This document shows positions 1-8,190 of a stretch of 37,376 bases of DNA, piece after piece. The DNA is taken from positions 1 through 37,376 of the forward strand of contig JASMLX010000060.1 of NCBI GenBank assembly GCA_030748495.1, read 5' to 3'. The DNA is from Candidatus Poribacteria bacterium (GTDB lineage Bacteria; Poribacteria; WGA-4E; UBA9662). A program made the translations under genes and the position numbers. Each line of letters begins with the position of its first letter. Position 1 is the stretch's first letter. A model generated the notes under the pieces. The model ran no database searches. It was given only the letters and a program-made list of their open reading frames with translations, and had not been told where the DNA came from.

Positions 1-179
1 ACACACGTCATCATCCAGGTAGGATGACAGGAAGAAGGAAAATTGTCAGTCGCTCGGAGAAGATAATATCTCTGTCAATCAGGCTCTGGCAGTCTCTGAC
101 GGCGGTCGAGGTTTTTTTTAAGTTTATCCGGGGAGATTCTTATTCTATCCATTAATGGACACTCTCAACCTTTGAACAA

Positions 180-830
180 ACCAGCCAACGATTTGAGGTA
201 ATAATACGGACTTTATTTCGTTGACGACAACGTATTGAACCTTGTCTAACTCGAGATAAACCGGCCACTAAAATTGACATGGAATCCTTAGCCCAGGATG
301 TTGAATCTCGTCCCAATGATTATCAATGGGAGTGAACCAGGTGATTGGCTGTAAGCCAGAGAGCTATTGGCTATTAGCTAAAAAACATTCAGACATAGCC
401 CAAAGCGAACCAACAGGCGCGTCTCAGCTTTCCAGTCAGAATTCAAGATTGACAATCTCAAGAGTAGGCTAATTGTTTAACGGGATGAGGGTAGCTTTGG
501 TCACCGCATGCCCACAATACATGGTTATTTTGCCAGAGGCATGCGTTGTTATGACAGACATGATTGACAGGCTAAGAGGCAGAGTAAGTACGATTATTGA
601 TTTTTCATTTTTAACGGTGGCTTTATTTGAAGGTCGTGTCAATGCAGACGTGTTTTATGCTTGGATGAGGCAATAGTTATTACCTTTACTACCGGCTGGT
701 GAGGTGACCATAATGGTCAATGCTAGTTTCCATCAACCAACTGACACCTTGGAATCTAGGCTATACTGCACAATTGGTAGGGGGGCTGGAAGACACCGAC
801 AACCGGGGAGTCAAATAGAACAGCAACGCT
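180..830 (+). pseudogene. Decayed IS630-type transposase
   Basis: Three pieces, read through stops and at least one frame change, fit an IS630/Tc1-mariner-like transposase. Positions about 243-335 read as a DNA-binding-domain linker, with DKPATKIDMESLAQDVESRP followed by NDYQWE and a stop. Positions 473-676 carry the middle of the catalytic domain, ending in LFEGRVNADVFYAWMRQ. After an in-frame TAG at 674-676 the frame continues as LLPLLPAGEVTIMVNASFHQ, which corresponds to the second catalytic Asp region (usually VVMDNASFH). Here that Asp is Val, so the copy is dead even apart from the stops. I did not find convincing terminal inverted repeats. The family is recognised from remembered motifs; a profile search would settle it. 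Confidence 0.6.
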
Positions 831-860
831 TCCTGTAGTAGTAAAAGTTCTACTCAGATT

Positions 861-1910
861 TCATTCTAACTCCACCCCGAATTTTTGGCCCCATTCTAGA
901 ATTTGTTCCCAGGTTTCGTCTTCAACAAAGATGCCTTCTTTGGCGCGCTGGCACTTTACTTTGGACTCGATTTCGCCGGGCAGGAGGATTTCGTCGAAGC
1001 CTTCGGCGACAGGTGAAGATTTGACGTGTTGGATGAAAATTTCGGATTCCTGGTAAAATTCTTCAATAGGTAAAAATTGTTCGATATCGATTATAATGAG
1101 TAAGACGCCATTGCTGAGGCGTTCGTCTTTTCCAATACATCCGGCACCACTCAGAATGCCGGCGAGAAGTTCGATGGCGACGTTGAGACCATATCCTTTA
1201 TGACCTGCTGTCGTGCCTCCTAACGGTAGGATGCTCCCTGAGGGATGGCCATAGAGGACGTTGGGATTGTTGGTAGGTTTGCCTTCAGCGTCGAGGAGCC
1301 AGCCATCGGGTGTTTCTTCGCCACGATTACGTTTGACGCGTACTTTGCCTTCGGCTACGACGGTGGTGGTCATGTCTATGACGATAGGATTACCCTCTGG
1401 TGAAGGAATGCCAAAGGCGAGGGGATCAGTGACCAGGCGCGGTTCTGTGCCCCCCCAAGGCGCCATGCGGTAGGCAGGTGTACCAACGGCGTTGACGAAG
1501 AGCAAGCCGATCATGCCCTGGTGGGCGATGTGCTCAACGTAACTGCCAAGGCGGCCAATGTGATTGGCGTTGCGAACGGTGATGGCGGCTAGGCCGCTTT
1601 GGCTGGCTTTTTCCAGACCTACCTCCACGGCTCGGCTCATAGTAACCTGTCCAAACCCCCAATTGCCATCAACAATGGCGGTAAGGGGATTTTCACGCAC
1701 GATATCGACATCCGAATTAGTGAGGATATCATTGTTTTCTATGGCGGCAAGGTATTGTGGAATGCGGATGATACCGTGGGAATCGTGGCCAGTACTGTTG
1801 GCCTCGGCCAGTAATTCGGCGATCAGCTTGGCATTTTGGCGGGACACCCCTGCAGCTTCGATGATATCTGTACAGACGTTGACAATTTTTTCTACGGTGA
1901 ATGTGGGCAT
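861..1910 (-). CDS. Malate/L-lactate dehydrogenase family (Ldh2-type) oxidoreductase
   Basis: This 349-residue protein is a member of the Ldh2/MDH family of NAD(P)-dependent 2-hydroxyacid dehydrogenases, which is unrelated to classical LDH/MDH. Family marks are DSHGIIRIPQY near residues 43-53, NANHIGRLG near 114-122 with the likely catalytic His117, PLAFGIPSPEG near 163-173, and GHKGYGL near 236-242. The length is normal for the family. A strong GGAGGA lies 5 bases before the ATG, preceded by a second GGAGGA, so the start is firm. The substrate cannot be read from sequence: malate, lactate, ureidoglycolate, 2,3-diketogulonate and sulfolactate enzymes all share this fold. It stands alone, next to a decayed transposase and a doubtful small gene. 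Confidence 0.93.
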   Translation of the reverse strand: MPTFTVEKIVNVCTDIIEAAGVSRQNAKLIAELLAEANSTGHDSHGIIRIPQYLAAIENNDILTNSDVDIVRENPLTAIVDGNWGFGQVTMSRAVEVGLEKASQSGLAAITVRNANHIGRLGSYVEHIAHQGMIGLLFVNAVGTPAYRMAPWGGTEPRLVTDPLAFGIPSPEGNPIVIDMTTTVVAEGKVRVKRNRGEETPDGWLLDAEGKPTNNPNVLYGHPSGSILPLGGTTAGHKGYGLNVAIELLAGILSGAGCIGKDERLSNGVLLIIIDIEQFLPIEEFYQESEIFIQHVKSSPVAEGFDEILLPGEIESKVKCQRAKEGIFVEDETWEQILEWGQKFGVELE

Positions 1911-2076
1911 AAAATCCTCCTGTGTCCTCCTTCGGCAAGCTTAGGCCGGACTCTTTAGATAAAGGGAATAAATCGTATACAGTTGAGTGAATTTTAAGGA
2001 AGTGGTCTTTGGGTTGATAACAACTACATTAACGTGCAATGATAAATCGTCAAGCATTAATAATTTTCTATTGATT

Positions 2077-2328
2077 TCATCTAAGGACGCTTCCTGTGGC
2101 CATAATCTCTTGTGCTTTTGTTCTAGGGAGATGGGTGTCAACAGCTGAATTGTAGTAGATGTTTGGGTTAAGGATACGACACCGAATCTGATAATTACCT
2201 TCCACTGCTTCCAGAATTCGATAGTACCTGTTTTCATCAAGGATCTGATCCACCTTCAATAGTTCTATAGCAGCGCCCACACGTGGAGTTACTCTTCCAA
2301 TAATCAGCACTTGACCGCTGAACTTCAT
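2077..2328 (-). CDS. Hypothetical protein, possibly frameshifted
   Basis: An 83-codon frame starts MKFSGQVLIIGRVTPRVGAA and has a plausible mixed alpha/beta composition (LLKVDQILDENRYYRILEAV). From about 2150 downwards the neighbouring frame becomes the more protein-like one (QEASLDEINRKLLMLDDLSL, then VNVVVINPKTTSLKF) and runs to about 1941. This suggests one gene of roughly 130-145 codons split by a frameshift. I recognise no family. There is no clear ribosome binding site before the ATG. It may be a degraded gene or spurious. Confidence 0.3.
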   Translation of the reverse strand: MKFSGQVLIIGRVTPRVGAAIELLKVDQILDENRYYRILEAVEGNYQIRCRILNPNIYYNSAVDTHLPRTKAQEIMATGSVLR

Positions 2329-2340
2329 AGCTGAAAGAAA

Positions 2341-2888
2341 TACGACAGACTAACCCTCAACCTCATCCCTGTGTAATTTGGCTAACAACCGATTCTTTTC
2401 CTTTCTGACTTTAAATCAAATCATTTTGTTTCACCTGAAGGCCGCCCTCAAATCTCAGGTGTTGTCAAATTATTAACTGGCATTGTAACAGGTTGCCGAT
2501 TTTAATCCAAGGATTGAATGCTTAGGATGGAATAGGACTTGGCATAAATCAGGATTTGATAACCAATTCCAAATTGTGACTAAAAGCGGTTTAGACTGCA
2601 GCCTTCATTTAGACTGCAAAAATCTCCTCCTGCGTTCTGATCGGAAAGTGGATACCTTTACTATTATAATTCGGAGGGGGGGAATCGGTTCATGTATGTG
2701 GTATTAAAGCCGAGGTTTTGAGTCACGTGGTAAAGTAAAGTGGGTTCGGTTGTTAAAAGGGTAGTGGTTAACCCCTCGACAGTTTAGCCGCTTTAAAAAC
2801 CCCTCGACTGTCAAGTATTCCTTATGTTATCTTTCATTATCTACCTGCCTTGATACTTGGATTCGAGAAGCTATCTTACCGTAAAATT
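2341..2888. other. Intergenic region with short direct repeats
   Basis: About 550 bases without a convincing gene. Two pairs of direct repeats are visible: TTTAGACTGCA twice near 2590-2620, and AACCCCTCGAC at 2770-2780 and 2798-2808. The second pair is a candidate protein-binding site or a remnant of insertion, about 95-130 bases before the secreted-protein pair that starts at 2901. I could not place a clear -35/-10 promoter. Confidence 0.4.
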
Positions 2889-2900
2889 AAGGAGACTGTT

Positions 2901-3638
2901 ATGCGACAAACAACAGCCATTTTTGCTATCACATCAATCCTGATGCTACTTTTCCTTACAACGACCAGTATAAGTGAGATTCTATTTATGGATAATTTTG
3001 AAAGTGATACCATTGGACAGCCAGCCAAAAACTGGACAATTGGTCATGATGGGAAAGACGATTCTAAAGTTATCCAAGACCCCAAACGCGCTAAAAACAA
3101 GGTTTTTTCATCACCCACTGAAAGGCATGATGCTAAAGGGGCTATTTATATTACCGGTAAAGGTAAAGATTGGACAGATTACTACGTCCACTGGGATATG
3201 TTATACCCTAAGGCTTTTTTTATGGGAATCGTGTTTCGATTCTCTGGAGGTGAATCTTTCTATCTGTTGGATCGAAGGGAAAATACCAGCAAACTAGATT
3301 TTTGGAAGCGAGAAAAAACACAGTGGAATAACTTCGGTAGTTCTAAGAAGTTAAACCTAGAACCGAACAAATGGTTCGCTTTCCAATTAAAGGTTAAAGG
3401 TGCAGACTTTGAAGTCAAGATGAAGGATATAGAGAATAAAACCAAATTTAGCGAATTATCGAAGGTCCTGGCGGGTAGTAATAAAAATTTCACTAAAGGT
3501 GACTTTGGCAATTATGGGCACGTCTTACTTGACAATGTGGTTGTTTCAACTAAGGAAGAAGATGCCAGTACACCGGTCGATCCAAACGGTAATTTAGTGA
3601 CTAACTGGGGACTAATCAAGCGCGGCCATTCATTTTAG
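2901..3638 (+). CDS. Secreted jelly-roll (DUF1080/LamG-like) protein, copy 1
   Basis: A 245-residue protein with an N-terminal signal peptide (hydrophobic residues 5-22), then one domain of the concanavalin-like jelly-roll type, as in DUF1080/3-keto-disaccharide hydrolase-like or LamG-like proteins. The start is the ATG at 2901, because AAGGAG lies 7 bases before it; a longer in-frame start at 2850 lacks this. Conserved blocks shared with the next gene include ILFxDNFE, GKDDSKVI, NKVFSSPT, GKDWTDYYV, GGESFYLLDRR and FGNYGHVLLDNVVV. The chain ends in NLVTNWGLIKRGHSF, a tail also seen in the CBM9-like protein at 13742. It probably binds or processes extracellular glycans. The fold is inferred, and no catalytic residues can be named. 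Confidence 0.85.
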   Translation: MRQTTAIFAITSILMLLFLTTTSISEILFMDNFESDTIGQPAKNWTIGHDGKDDSKVIQDPKRAKNKVFSSPTERHDAKGAIYITGKGKDWTDYYVHWDMLYPKAFFMGIVFRFSGGESFYLLDRRENTSKLDFWKREKTQWNNFGSSKKLNLEPNKWFAFQLKVKGADFEVKMKDIENKTKFSELSKVLAGSNKNFTKGDFGNYGHVLLDNVVVSTKEEDASTPVDPNGNLVTNWGLIKRGHSF

Positions 3639-3711
3639 AACAAAGGATATCGACCTGTCTGACTTAATTCAATTAGCCAGCCGGGTCGAAGAAGTAAGTA
3701 AAGGGAACCTT

Positions 3712-4446
3712 ATGAAATCTAAGATTTTAGTCTTTATTATCCTCCCAATATTCTTCTCCATCTCGACGATTAGTGTCGGGGAGATTCTGTTCAAAGATAA
3801 CTTTGAAGACGATGTGATCGATAAACCACCTAGAAAATGGATGATTGGTTTTCAAGGCAAAGATGATTCTAAAGTCATTTGGGACCCAAAACTGGTTAAG
3901 AACAAGGTTTTTTCATCACCTACTGCTAGGCACGATGTCAAGGGGGCTGTGTATATTACGGGCCAGGGAAAAGACTGGACAGATTACTATGTCCAGTGGG
4001 ACATGCTATATCCAATTGACTTCTACATGGGTATTGTCTTCCGTTTCACCGGAGGAGAATCTTTTTACTTGTTAGATAGAAGACAGCCCACAAAAACCTT
4101 ACAATTTTGGAAGCGTCAAGGTGGCTGGAAATCCTTCGGTAGTTCGGAAGCACTAGGCTTGGGAATAGAAAAATGGTGGTCTTTTCAACTTAAAGTGTCG
4201 GGCAATGACTTTGAAGTCAAAATGAAAGATAGCAAGAAGAAAACCAAGTTTGCCAATTTAAAGCCAGTTCTGGAGGGATCAAACGGCGAGTTTAAAAAAG
4301 GCGATTTTGGAAATTATGGGCATGTCTTACTGGATAATGTAGTGGTTGCCACTAAGCCAAGTGATTTCTCTAATCCTTGGGATGTCTCACCCGAAAATAG
4401 TATAGTGACAACCTGGAGTCATATAAAACAGCGTCATCGAAACTAA
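3712..4446 (+). CDS. Secreted jelly-roll (DUF1080/LamG-like) protein, copy 2
   Basis: A 244-residue paralog of the preceding gene, 73 bases downstream and probably in the same transcript. It has a signal peptide (residues 1-24, ending near SVGE) and the same domain blocks: GKDDSKVI, NKVFSSPT, GKDWTDYYV, FRFTGGESFYLLDRR and KKGDFGNYGHVLLDN. AAGGGAA precedes the ATG by a usual distance. By eye roughly 60% of positions match copy 1, with the signal peptide and C-terminal linker most diverged. The last residues, SIVTTWSHIKQRHRN, keep the tail motif of copy 1. This is tandem duplication followed by divergence. The function is unknown; glycan binding is an inference. Confidence 0.85.
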   Translation: MKSKILVFIILPIFFSISTISVGEILFKDNFEDDVIDKPPRKWMIGFQGKDDSKVIWDPKLVKNKVFSSPTARHDVKGAVYITGQGKDWTDYYVQWDMLYPIDFYMGIVFRFTGGESFYLLDRRQPTKTLQFWKRQGGWKSFGSSEALGLGIEKWWSFQLKVSGNDFEVKMKDSKKKTKFANLKPVLEGSNGEFKKGDFGNYGHVLLDNVVVATKPSDFSNPWDVSPENSIVTTWSHIKQRHRN

Positions 4447-4988
4447 ACATTGGTGCCCCCGTCTCTTTTATACCAACAGCGCGAGATAAGGTTGGTTCAT
4501 AGAGATGATTGAGGGAGCGACCTTGGATGAGCACAAGAGAGAGAATTTACAAAAGAAAGGCCGACGGTGATTTCGAGGCTTACTCTGGTTGCGTTCAGTT
4601 GCTCCCAATCGCCGGAAGGTTTTTTGAAGTAGCCTTTGAGTGACCGACCGGGTGGTGGAGCTAGCTGACATCGATAGCGTTTCATAGAAACCGGTTGGAC
4701 AGGTAAAAAAACAAAATCAAGCCCTGGAAAAGCAAGGATGGCTTACATTCCCTCGAGAAAAATGCTGACTTTTTAGTGGCATGTTATGATTGGCCAATGT
4801 TTGAACCGCTGCATTGGGTGCCTGGCGGAAGTCGAAACCGCGGTGCCAGCCGAGTAAACTTATCGTAACAGCCTTGAGACGAAAAACGATTGGCAGTTCA
4901 CAACACAGCAAGCATACCTCAAACCTCGTCGACTTACGCCCAACATTAGAGACATGACACGACACTAGACTAGGTCCAGAAGAATAGT
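4447..4988. other. Gene-free stretch between the secreted pair and purC
   Basis: About 540 bases. Short minus-strand open frames occur here (4468-4685, 4717-4965), but they are rich in Ser, Arg and Cys, lack ribosome binding sites and match no family I know. This may be eroded former coding sequence. I see no clear terminator after 4446. Confidence 0.35.
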
Positions 4989-5879
4989 TTAGATCAAGGA
5001 TTGACCTGTAATTAGGCGATAGGCTTCCAGGTATTTCTGGCTAGTGCGCTGGATCACCTCATCTGACAGTTGTGGTGCTGGCGGTTGCTTGTTCCAGCCA
5101 ATCTCCACTAAATAATCACGCACATATTGTTTGTCGAAACTGCTTTGTGACCGACCGGGTTGATATTCACCCTTCGGCCAAAACCGTGAAGAGTCGGGCG
5201 TAAATGCCTCGTCAATCAGTATCAAATCATCCCCGATTAGCCCAAATTCAAACTTGGTATCGCACAGGATTAAGCCGACGCTCTCAGCGTGTTGGCTGGC
5301 AAGCTCAAACAACGCAAAGCTGGTTTTAATCAGTTTATCGGTCAGCTTCGGTCCTACGATATCGGCCATTTGCGAAATGGAGATGTTTTCGTCGTGTTGG
5401 CCCTTTTCCGCTTTCGTCGCCGGTGTAAAGATCAGTTCCGGCAGTTGGTCAGACTCCCTTAGTCCTGCCGGTAAGTTTGCACCACAGACCGTTCCATCTT
5501 GCTGATATTCCCGCCAGGCAGAACCGGCGATATACCCACGTACGACACACTCAATATCAATTCGATTCGCTTTGCGAACCAACATCGACCGATCCTCCAC
5601 TAACAATCGATCCGAGTCTGATAAACTAGGATAATCGACAACGTTAGTTGAAATTAGATGGTTTTGGACAATCGAGGTCGTTTGATTAAACCAAAATTTC
5701 GATAGCCCTGTCAAGACCTGACCTTTGTGTGGAATACCGTTCGGTAATACAAAATCGTAAGCTGAGATTCTGTCGGTAGAAACGATCAGCAACTGATCGC
5801 CGAAATCGTACAGATCCCTAACTTTGCCTTGGTGAGATGGTTTCAGGTTAGATAACTCAGTTCGGGTTACAATCCGCAT
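4989..5879 (-). CDS. purC: Phosphoribosylaminoimidazole-succinocarboxamide synthase (SAICAR synthetase)
   Basis: PurC condenses CAIR with aspartate using ATP in de novo purine synthesis, in the cytosol. At 296 residues it belongs to the longer PurC form. Hallmarks: HQGKVRDLYDF near residues 16-26, signature 1 as ECVVRGYIAGS at 110-120, signature 2 as LCDTKFEFG at 205-213, and DEAFTPDSSRFWP at 223-235. GAAAGG lies about 8 bases before the ATG, and a TATAAT (5911-5916, minus strand) lies 30 bases further upstream as a likely -10. It is transcribed away from the acyltransferase gene at 6002 and has no other purine gene beside it. Confidence 0.98.
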   Translation of the reverse strand: MRIVTRTELSNLKPSHQGKVRDLYDFGDQLLIVSTDRISAYDFVLPNGIPHKGQVLTGLSKFWFNQTTSIVQNHLISTNVVDYPSLSDSDRLLVEDRSMLVRKANRIDIECVVRGYIAGSAWREYQQDGTVCGANLPAGLRESDQLPELIFTPATKAEKGQHDENISISQMADIVGPKLTDKLIKTSFALFELASQHAESVGLILCDTKFEFGLIGDDLILIDEAFTPDSSRFWPKGEYQPGRSQSSFDKQYVRDYLVEIGWNKQPPAPQLSDEVIQRTSQKYLEAYRLITGQSLI

Positions 5880-5962
5880 AACAGTACCTTTCTTTCATCG
5901 ATGCTCCTACATTATACCCTAAAAGAATCAATGAACAGCAGCTAGCAGCAATTGGCGATAAC

Positions 5963-5992
5963 TTGTTTATCGATAAGGAGATCTGCTATAAT
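5963..5992 (+). promoter_or_regulatory. Promoter of the lipid A/Lpt operon, near-leaderless
   Basis: TTGTTT at 5963-5968, an 18-base spacer, and an extended -10 TGCTATAAT ending at 5992. Transcription would start near 5999, only a few bases before the ATG at 6002. The AAGGAG at 5975-5980 sits inside the spacer and so cannot serve as a ribosome binding site from this promoter. Confidence 0.5.
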
Positions 5993-6001
5993 AATTCTAA
6001 A

Positions 6002-6886
6002 ATGTGGCGACCATTAAAGCACTGTGGTTACTGGACTCTAGCGAAGTTAATGGCGTATTTTTCTTGCCATCTACCGCTAGAGACAGCTTGGTGGATTGGG
6101 GACTGGTTGGGGAAGTTTGCCTTTCAAGCAGCCTCCACTTCTCGTGACCGGGCTAGACGGCAGATTCAGCAGCGCCTAACATCAGTATCCGAAGTCCCCA
6201 ACGTGGAGCAGTTGGTTCTCAAATGCTTCCAGAATCTGGGGAAAAACCTGATGGAATTCTTGCTGTTTCAGAGAGCTGATTGGATCGATGCGGCAGTCAG
6301 CATTCAGGGGCGATCGCACATTGACCAAGCGCTTTCCCAAGGTCATGGTGCTATCATTTTGACGGGGCATTTCGGCAATTGGGAATTAATCGGTGCCACT
6401 TTAGCGCGTCACGGTTACCAAATGAGTGCGATTGCACGTCAGATTAGATCTGAGCCTTTGAACACGCTGGTCGTTGAGACTCGGCAACAGGCCGGTTATC
6501 TAAGCTTCGATCGGGATAAATCGGTTCGGCAAGCCTTCCGTTGCCTACGCCGGAACGAGTTGTTAGCTATCCTCGCTGATGTTGATACCGAAACTATGGG
6601 GGTTTTCGTTGATTTCTTCAATCGACCTGCATACACACCAGCGGGGCCGATTGTTATCTCTCAAAAGACCGGGGCGCCGTTGCTACCGGTTTTCATGGTG
6701 CGACAACCGGACAACACTCATCTCATGATCATTGAGCCGGCACTGAAGTTACAGGCAACTGGTCAGAGACAACAAGATTTAATTGAGAACACGCAACGAT
6801 TTACCCACATCATCGAAACCTATATCCGTCGTTATCCAGAGCAATGGATCTGGATGCATGACCGCTGGAAAACGGTCCAATCCTAA
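6002..6886 (+). CDS. Lysophospholipid/lipid A acyltransferase (LpxL/HtrB family)
   Basis: A 294-residue inner-membrane acyltransferase of the LpxL/LpxM (HtrB/MsbB) family, which adds secondary acyl chains to lipid A from acyl-ACP. The catalytic H-x4-E motif is GHFGNWE, near residue 120. Other family blocks are a hydrophobic N-terminus, AIARQIRSEPLN, ADVDTETMGVFVDFF and the C-terminal RRYPEQWIWMHDRWK. The start is placed at ATG 6002. An in-frame TTG at 5963 coincides with the probable -35 box and is unlikely to be used. It is the first gene of the run through lptC-lptA-lptB, which supports a role in outer-membrane lipopolysaccharide. Which acyl position it modifies is not visible. Confidence 0.9.
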   Translation: MWRPLKHCGYWTLAKLMAYFSCHLPLETAWWIGDWLGKFAFQAASTSRDRARRQIQQRLTSVSEVPNVEQLVLKCFQNLGKNLMEFLLFQRADWIDAAVSIQGRSHIDQALSQGHGAIILTGHFGNWELIGATLARHGYQMSAIARQIRSEPLNTLVVETRQQAGYLSFDRDKSVRQAFRCLRRNELLAILADVDTETMGVFVDFFNRPAYTPAGPIVISQKTGAPLLPVFMVRQPDNTHLMIIEPALKLQATGQRQQDLIENTQRFTHIIETYIRRYPEQWIWMHDRWKTVQS

Positions 6887-6902
6887 CCTGAATGGTTCTC
6901 TA

Positions 6903-7487
6903 GTGTGTTGTTGGTTGAAGATCAGATGTTTCTGGGTTCTATATAGATCGGTTTTTCGGCTTGGTTGCTATTTAACAGTATTGATAGTATGTTTGGGATG
7001 TAGTCGAGATGAAGCCCTAACCGCTGACTTGGAGATTCCGCAACAGACCCTATCCACCTTCAGCATGCGCCATACGGAAGGCGGAGTTTTAAAATGGACC
7101 TTGATTGGAGATAAAGCGGAATTTCGATTGCAAACCACGTTGGTTCAAAATCCCTACGTTGAAATATACGAGGAAGGGCAAGTTATTCTCCGGGTAACAG
7201 CGGAAAATGGCGAGATCATCGACCAGACACAAAACCTCAAGTTTCTAGAGGCGGTTGTAGCGACAAGCCAGAATGGCAGGTTATTGTCAGAAGAGGTTCA
7301 CTGGATCAACCAGGATAATCGATTATACTCGCCGGTTGAGTGCAAAATATTGCGTGGCGACTCAGTTATCGACGGTGTAAATGCGGTTGCGCACCCTAAT
7401 CTAAAAGTGATTGAAATGGATCAAGTAAAAGCAACATTGTATAAAAAGGACGAGAAATTGGATGAAACAGAATTGGAGCCAAAGTAA
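6903..7487 (+). CDS. lptC: LPS export ABC transporter periplasmic protein LptC
   Basis: LptC sits in the inner membrane and passes lipopolysaccharide from LptB2FG to LptA. A single hydrophobic segment (LGCYLTVLIVCLGCS) is followed by a periplasmic beta-rich domain with the family pattern STFSMRHTEGGVLKWTLIGD and FLEAVVATSQNGRLLSEEVHW. The true start is uncertain. I prefer GTG 6903, 16 bases after the acyltransferase stop, giving about 194 residues; TTG 6915 is also possible. The open frame extends upstream into the acyltransferase gene, but that part is a shadow. The Cys at the end of the hydrophobic segment could allow lipidation, although the lipobox is poor. It overlaps lptA by 26 bases. 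Confidence 0.85.
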   Translation: MCCWLKIRCFWVLYRSVFRLGCYLTVLIVCLGCSRDEALTADLEIPQQTLSTFSMRHTEGGVLKWTLIGDKAEFRLQTTLVQNPYVEIYEEGQVILRVTAENGEIIDQTQNLKFLEAVVATSQNGRLLSEEVHWINQDNRLYSPVECKILRGDSVIDGVNAVAHPNLKVIEMDQVKATLYKKDEKLDETELEPK

Positions 7488-8145
7488 TTTTTCATTAAAA
7501 CAGTGGTCGTACTGGTTGGTATTGATGCTAGCTGGTTTGACAATGGTCGGTTTTACTGCAGGACAGGAGTCTAGCCCACAAGAAACAGTAGCGAAGCAGG
7601 AAACCCGAGACTCTGCGGAGAATTCAGACCTAGAGGAAGAGATTATTATCTGCGAACACGCAGACGCGTTAAAAATCTACCAACCGGACGAGAAAACCGA
7701 AATTACTATCCTGACCGGCGCTGTACGGATCAAAATGACAAACGGTTTTTTGCATGCTAAGAAAGTAACCATGTACAAAGATATCGCCACTGAAACTTTC
7801 CAGAAGACATTAGCCGAAGGAGATGTTGAACTTCGGGATAAAGATATTTTTGCTACCTGTCACCAGGCAATACTGAATCATCTAGATAACACCGTTGACC
7901 TTAAAGAGCAGGTAATCGTCATCCAGGAAGATGATCGACTGGAAGCAGATCACTTTGTATTCAACCGTCGAACAGGAGAGCGAACGGGCGATGGAAATGT
8001 CAAATTTCGGGTTCGGATTCGCAATTCCAAGCAGCCCACTTCGCCAGATACAACTACTCCTCCGTCCACCGAACCAACAAAAATAGAAGAATCCAGCTCC
8101 ACCGAGAATTCAGACGATGACAGCAAAGCAGATCCAACCAATTAA
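7462..8145 (+). CDS. lptA: LPS transport periplasmic protein LptA (OstA-like)
   Basis: LptA forms the periplasmic bridge carrying lipopolysaccharide to the outer membrane. The 227-residue product has a hydrophobic N-terminal segment (residues 14-33) and an acidic linker. An OstA-like beta-jelly-roll follows (residues about 62-165) with repeated short strands such as ITILTGAVRIKMTNGFLHAK, AEGDVELRDKDIFATC and LEADHFVFNRRTG. The tail is long, Pro/Thr/Ser-rich and acidic (from about residue 190), and unusual for LptA; it is probably disordered. The ATG lies inside the end of lptC, so translation is likely coupled. lptB follows after 45 bases. Confidence 0.9.
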   Translation: MKQNWSQSNFSLKQWSYWLVLMLAGLTMVGFTAGQESSPQETVAKQETRDSAENSDLEEEIIICEHADALKIYQPDEKTEITILTGAVRIKMTNGFLHAKKVTMYKDIATETFQKTLAEGDVELRDKDIFATCHQAILNHLDNTVDLKEQVIVIQEDDRLEADHFVFNRRTGERTGDGNVKFRVRIRNSKQPTSPDTTTPPSTEPTKIEESSSTENSDDDSKADPTN

Positions 8146-8190
8146 AATCTTTTCCAGATCCATCTCTAAAATTTCGATAGAGTTAGCATC

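Noticed and set aside
2850..2900. Longer start for the first jelly-roll protein
   Set aside because: It would add 17 residues before the signal peptide and ignores the AAGGAG placed before ATG 2901.
4468..4965. Minus-strand open frames between the secreted pair and purC
   Set aside because: Skewed composition, no ribosome binding sites, overlapping frames and no family resemblance.
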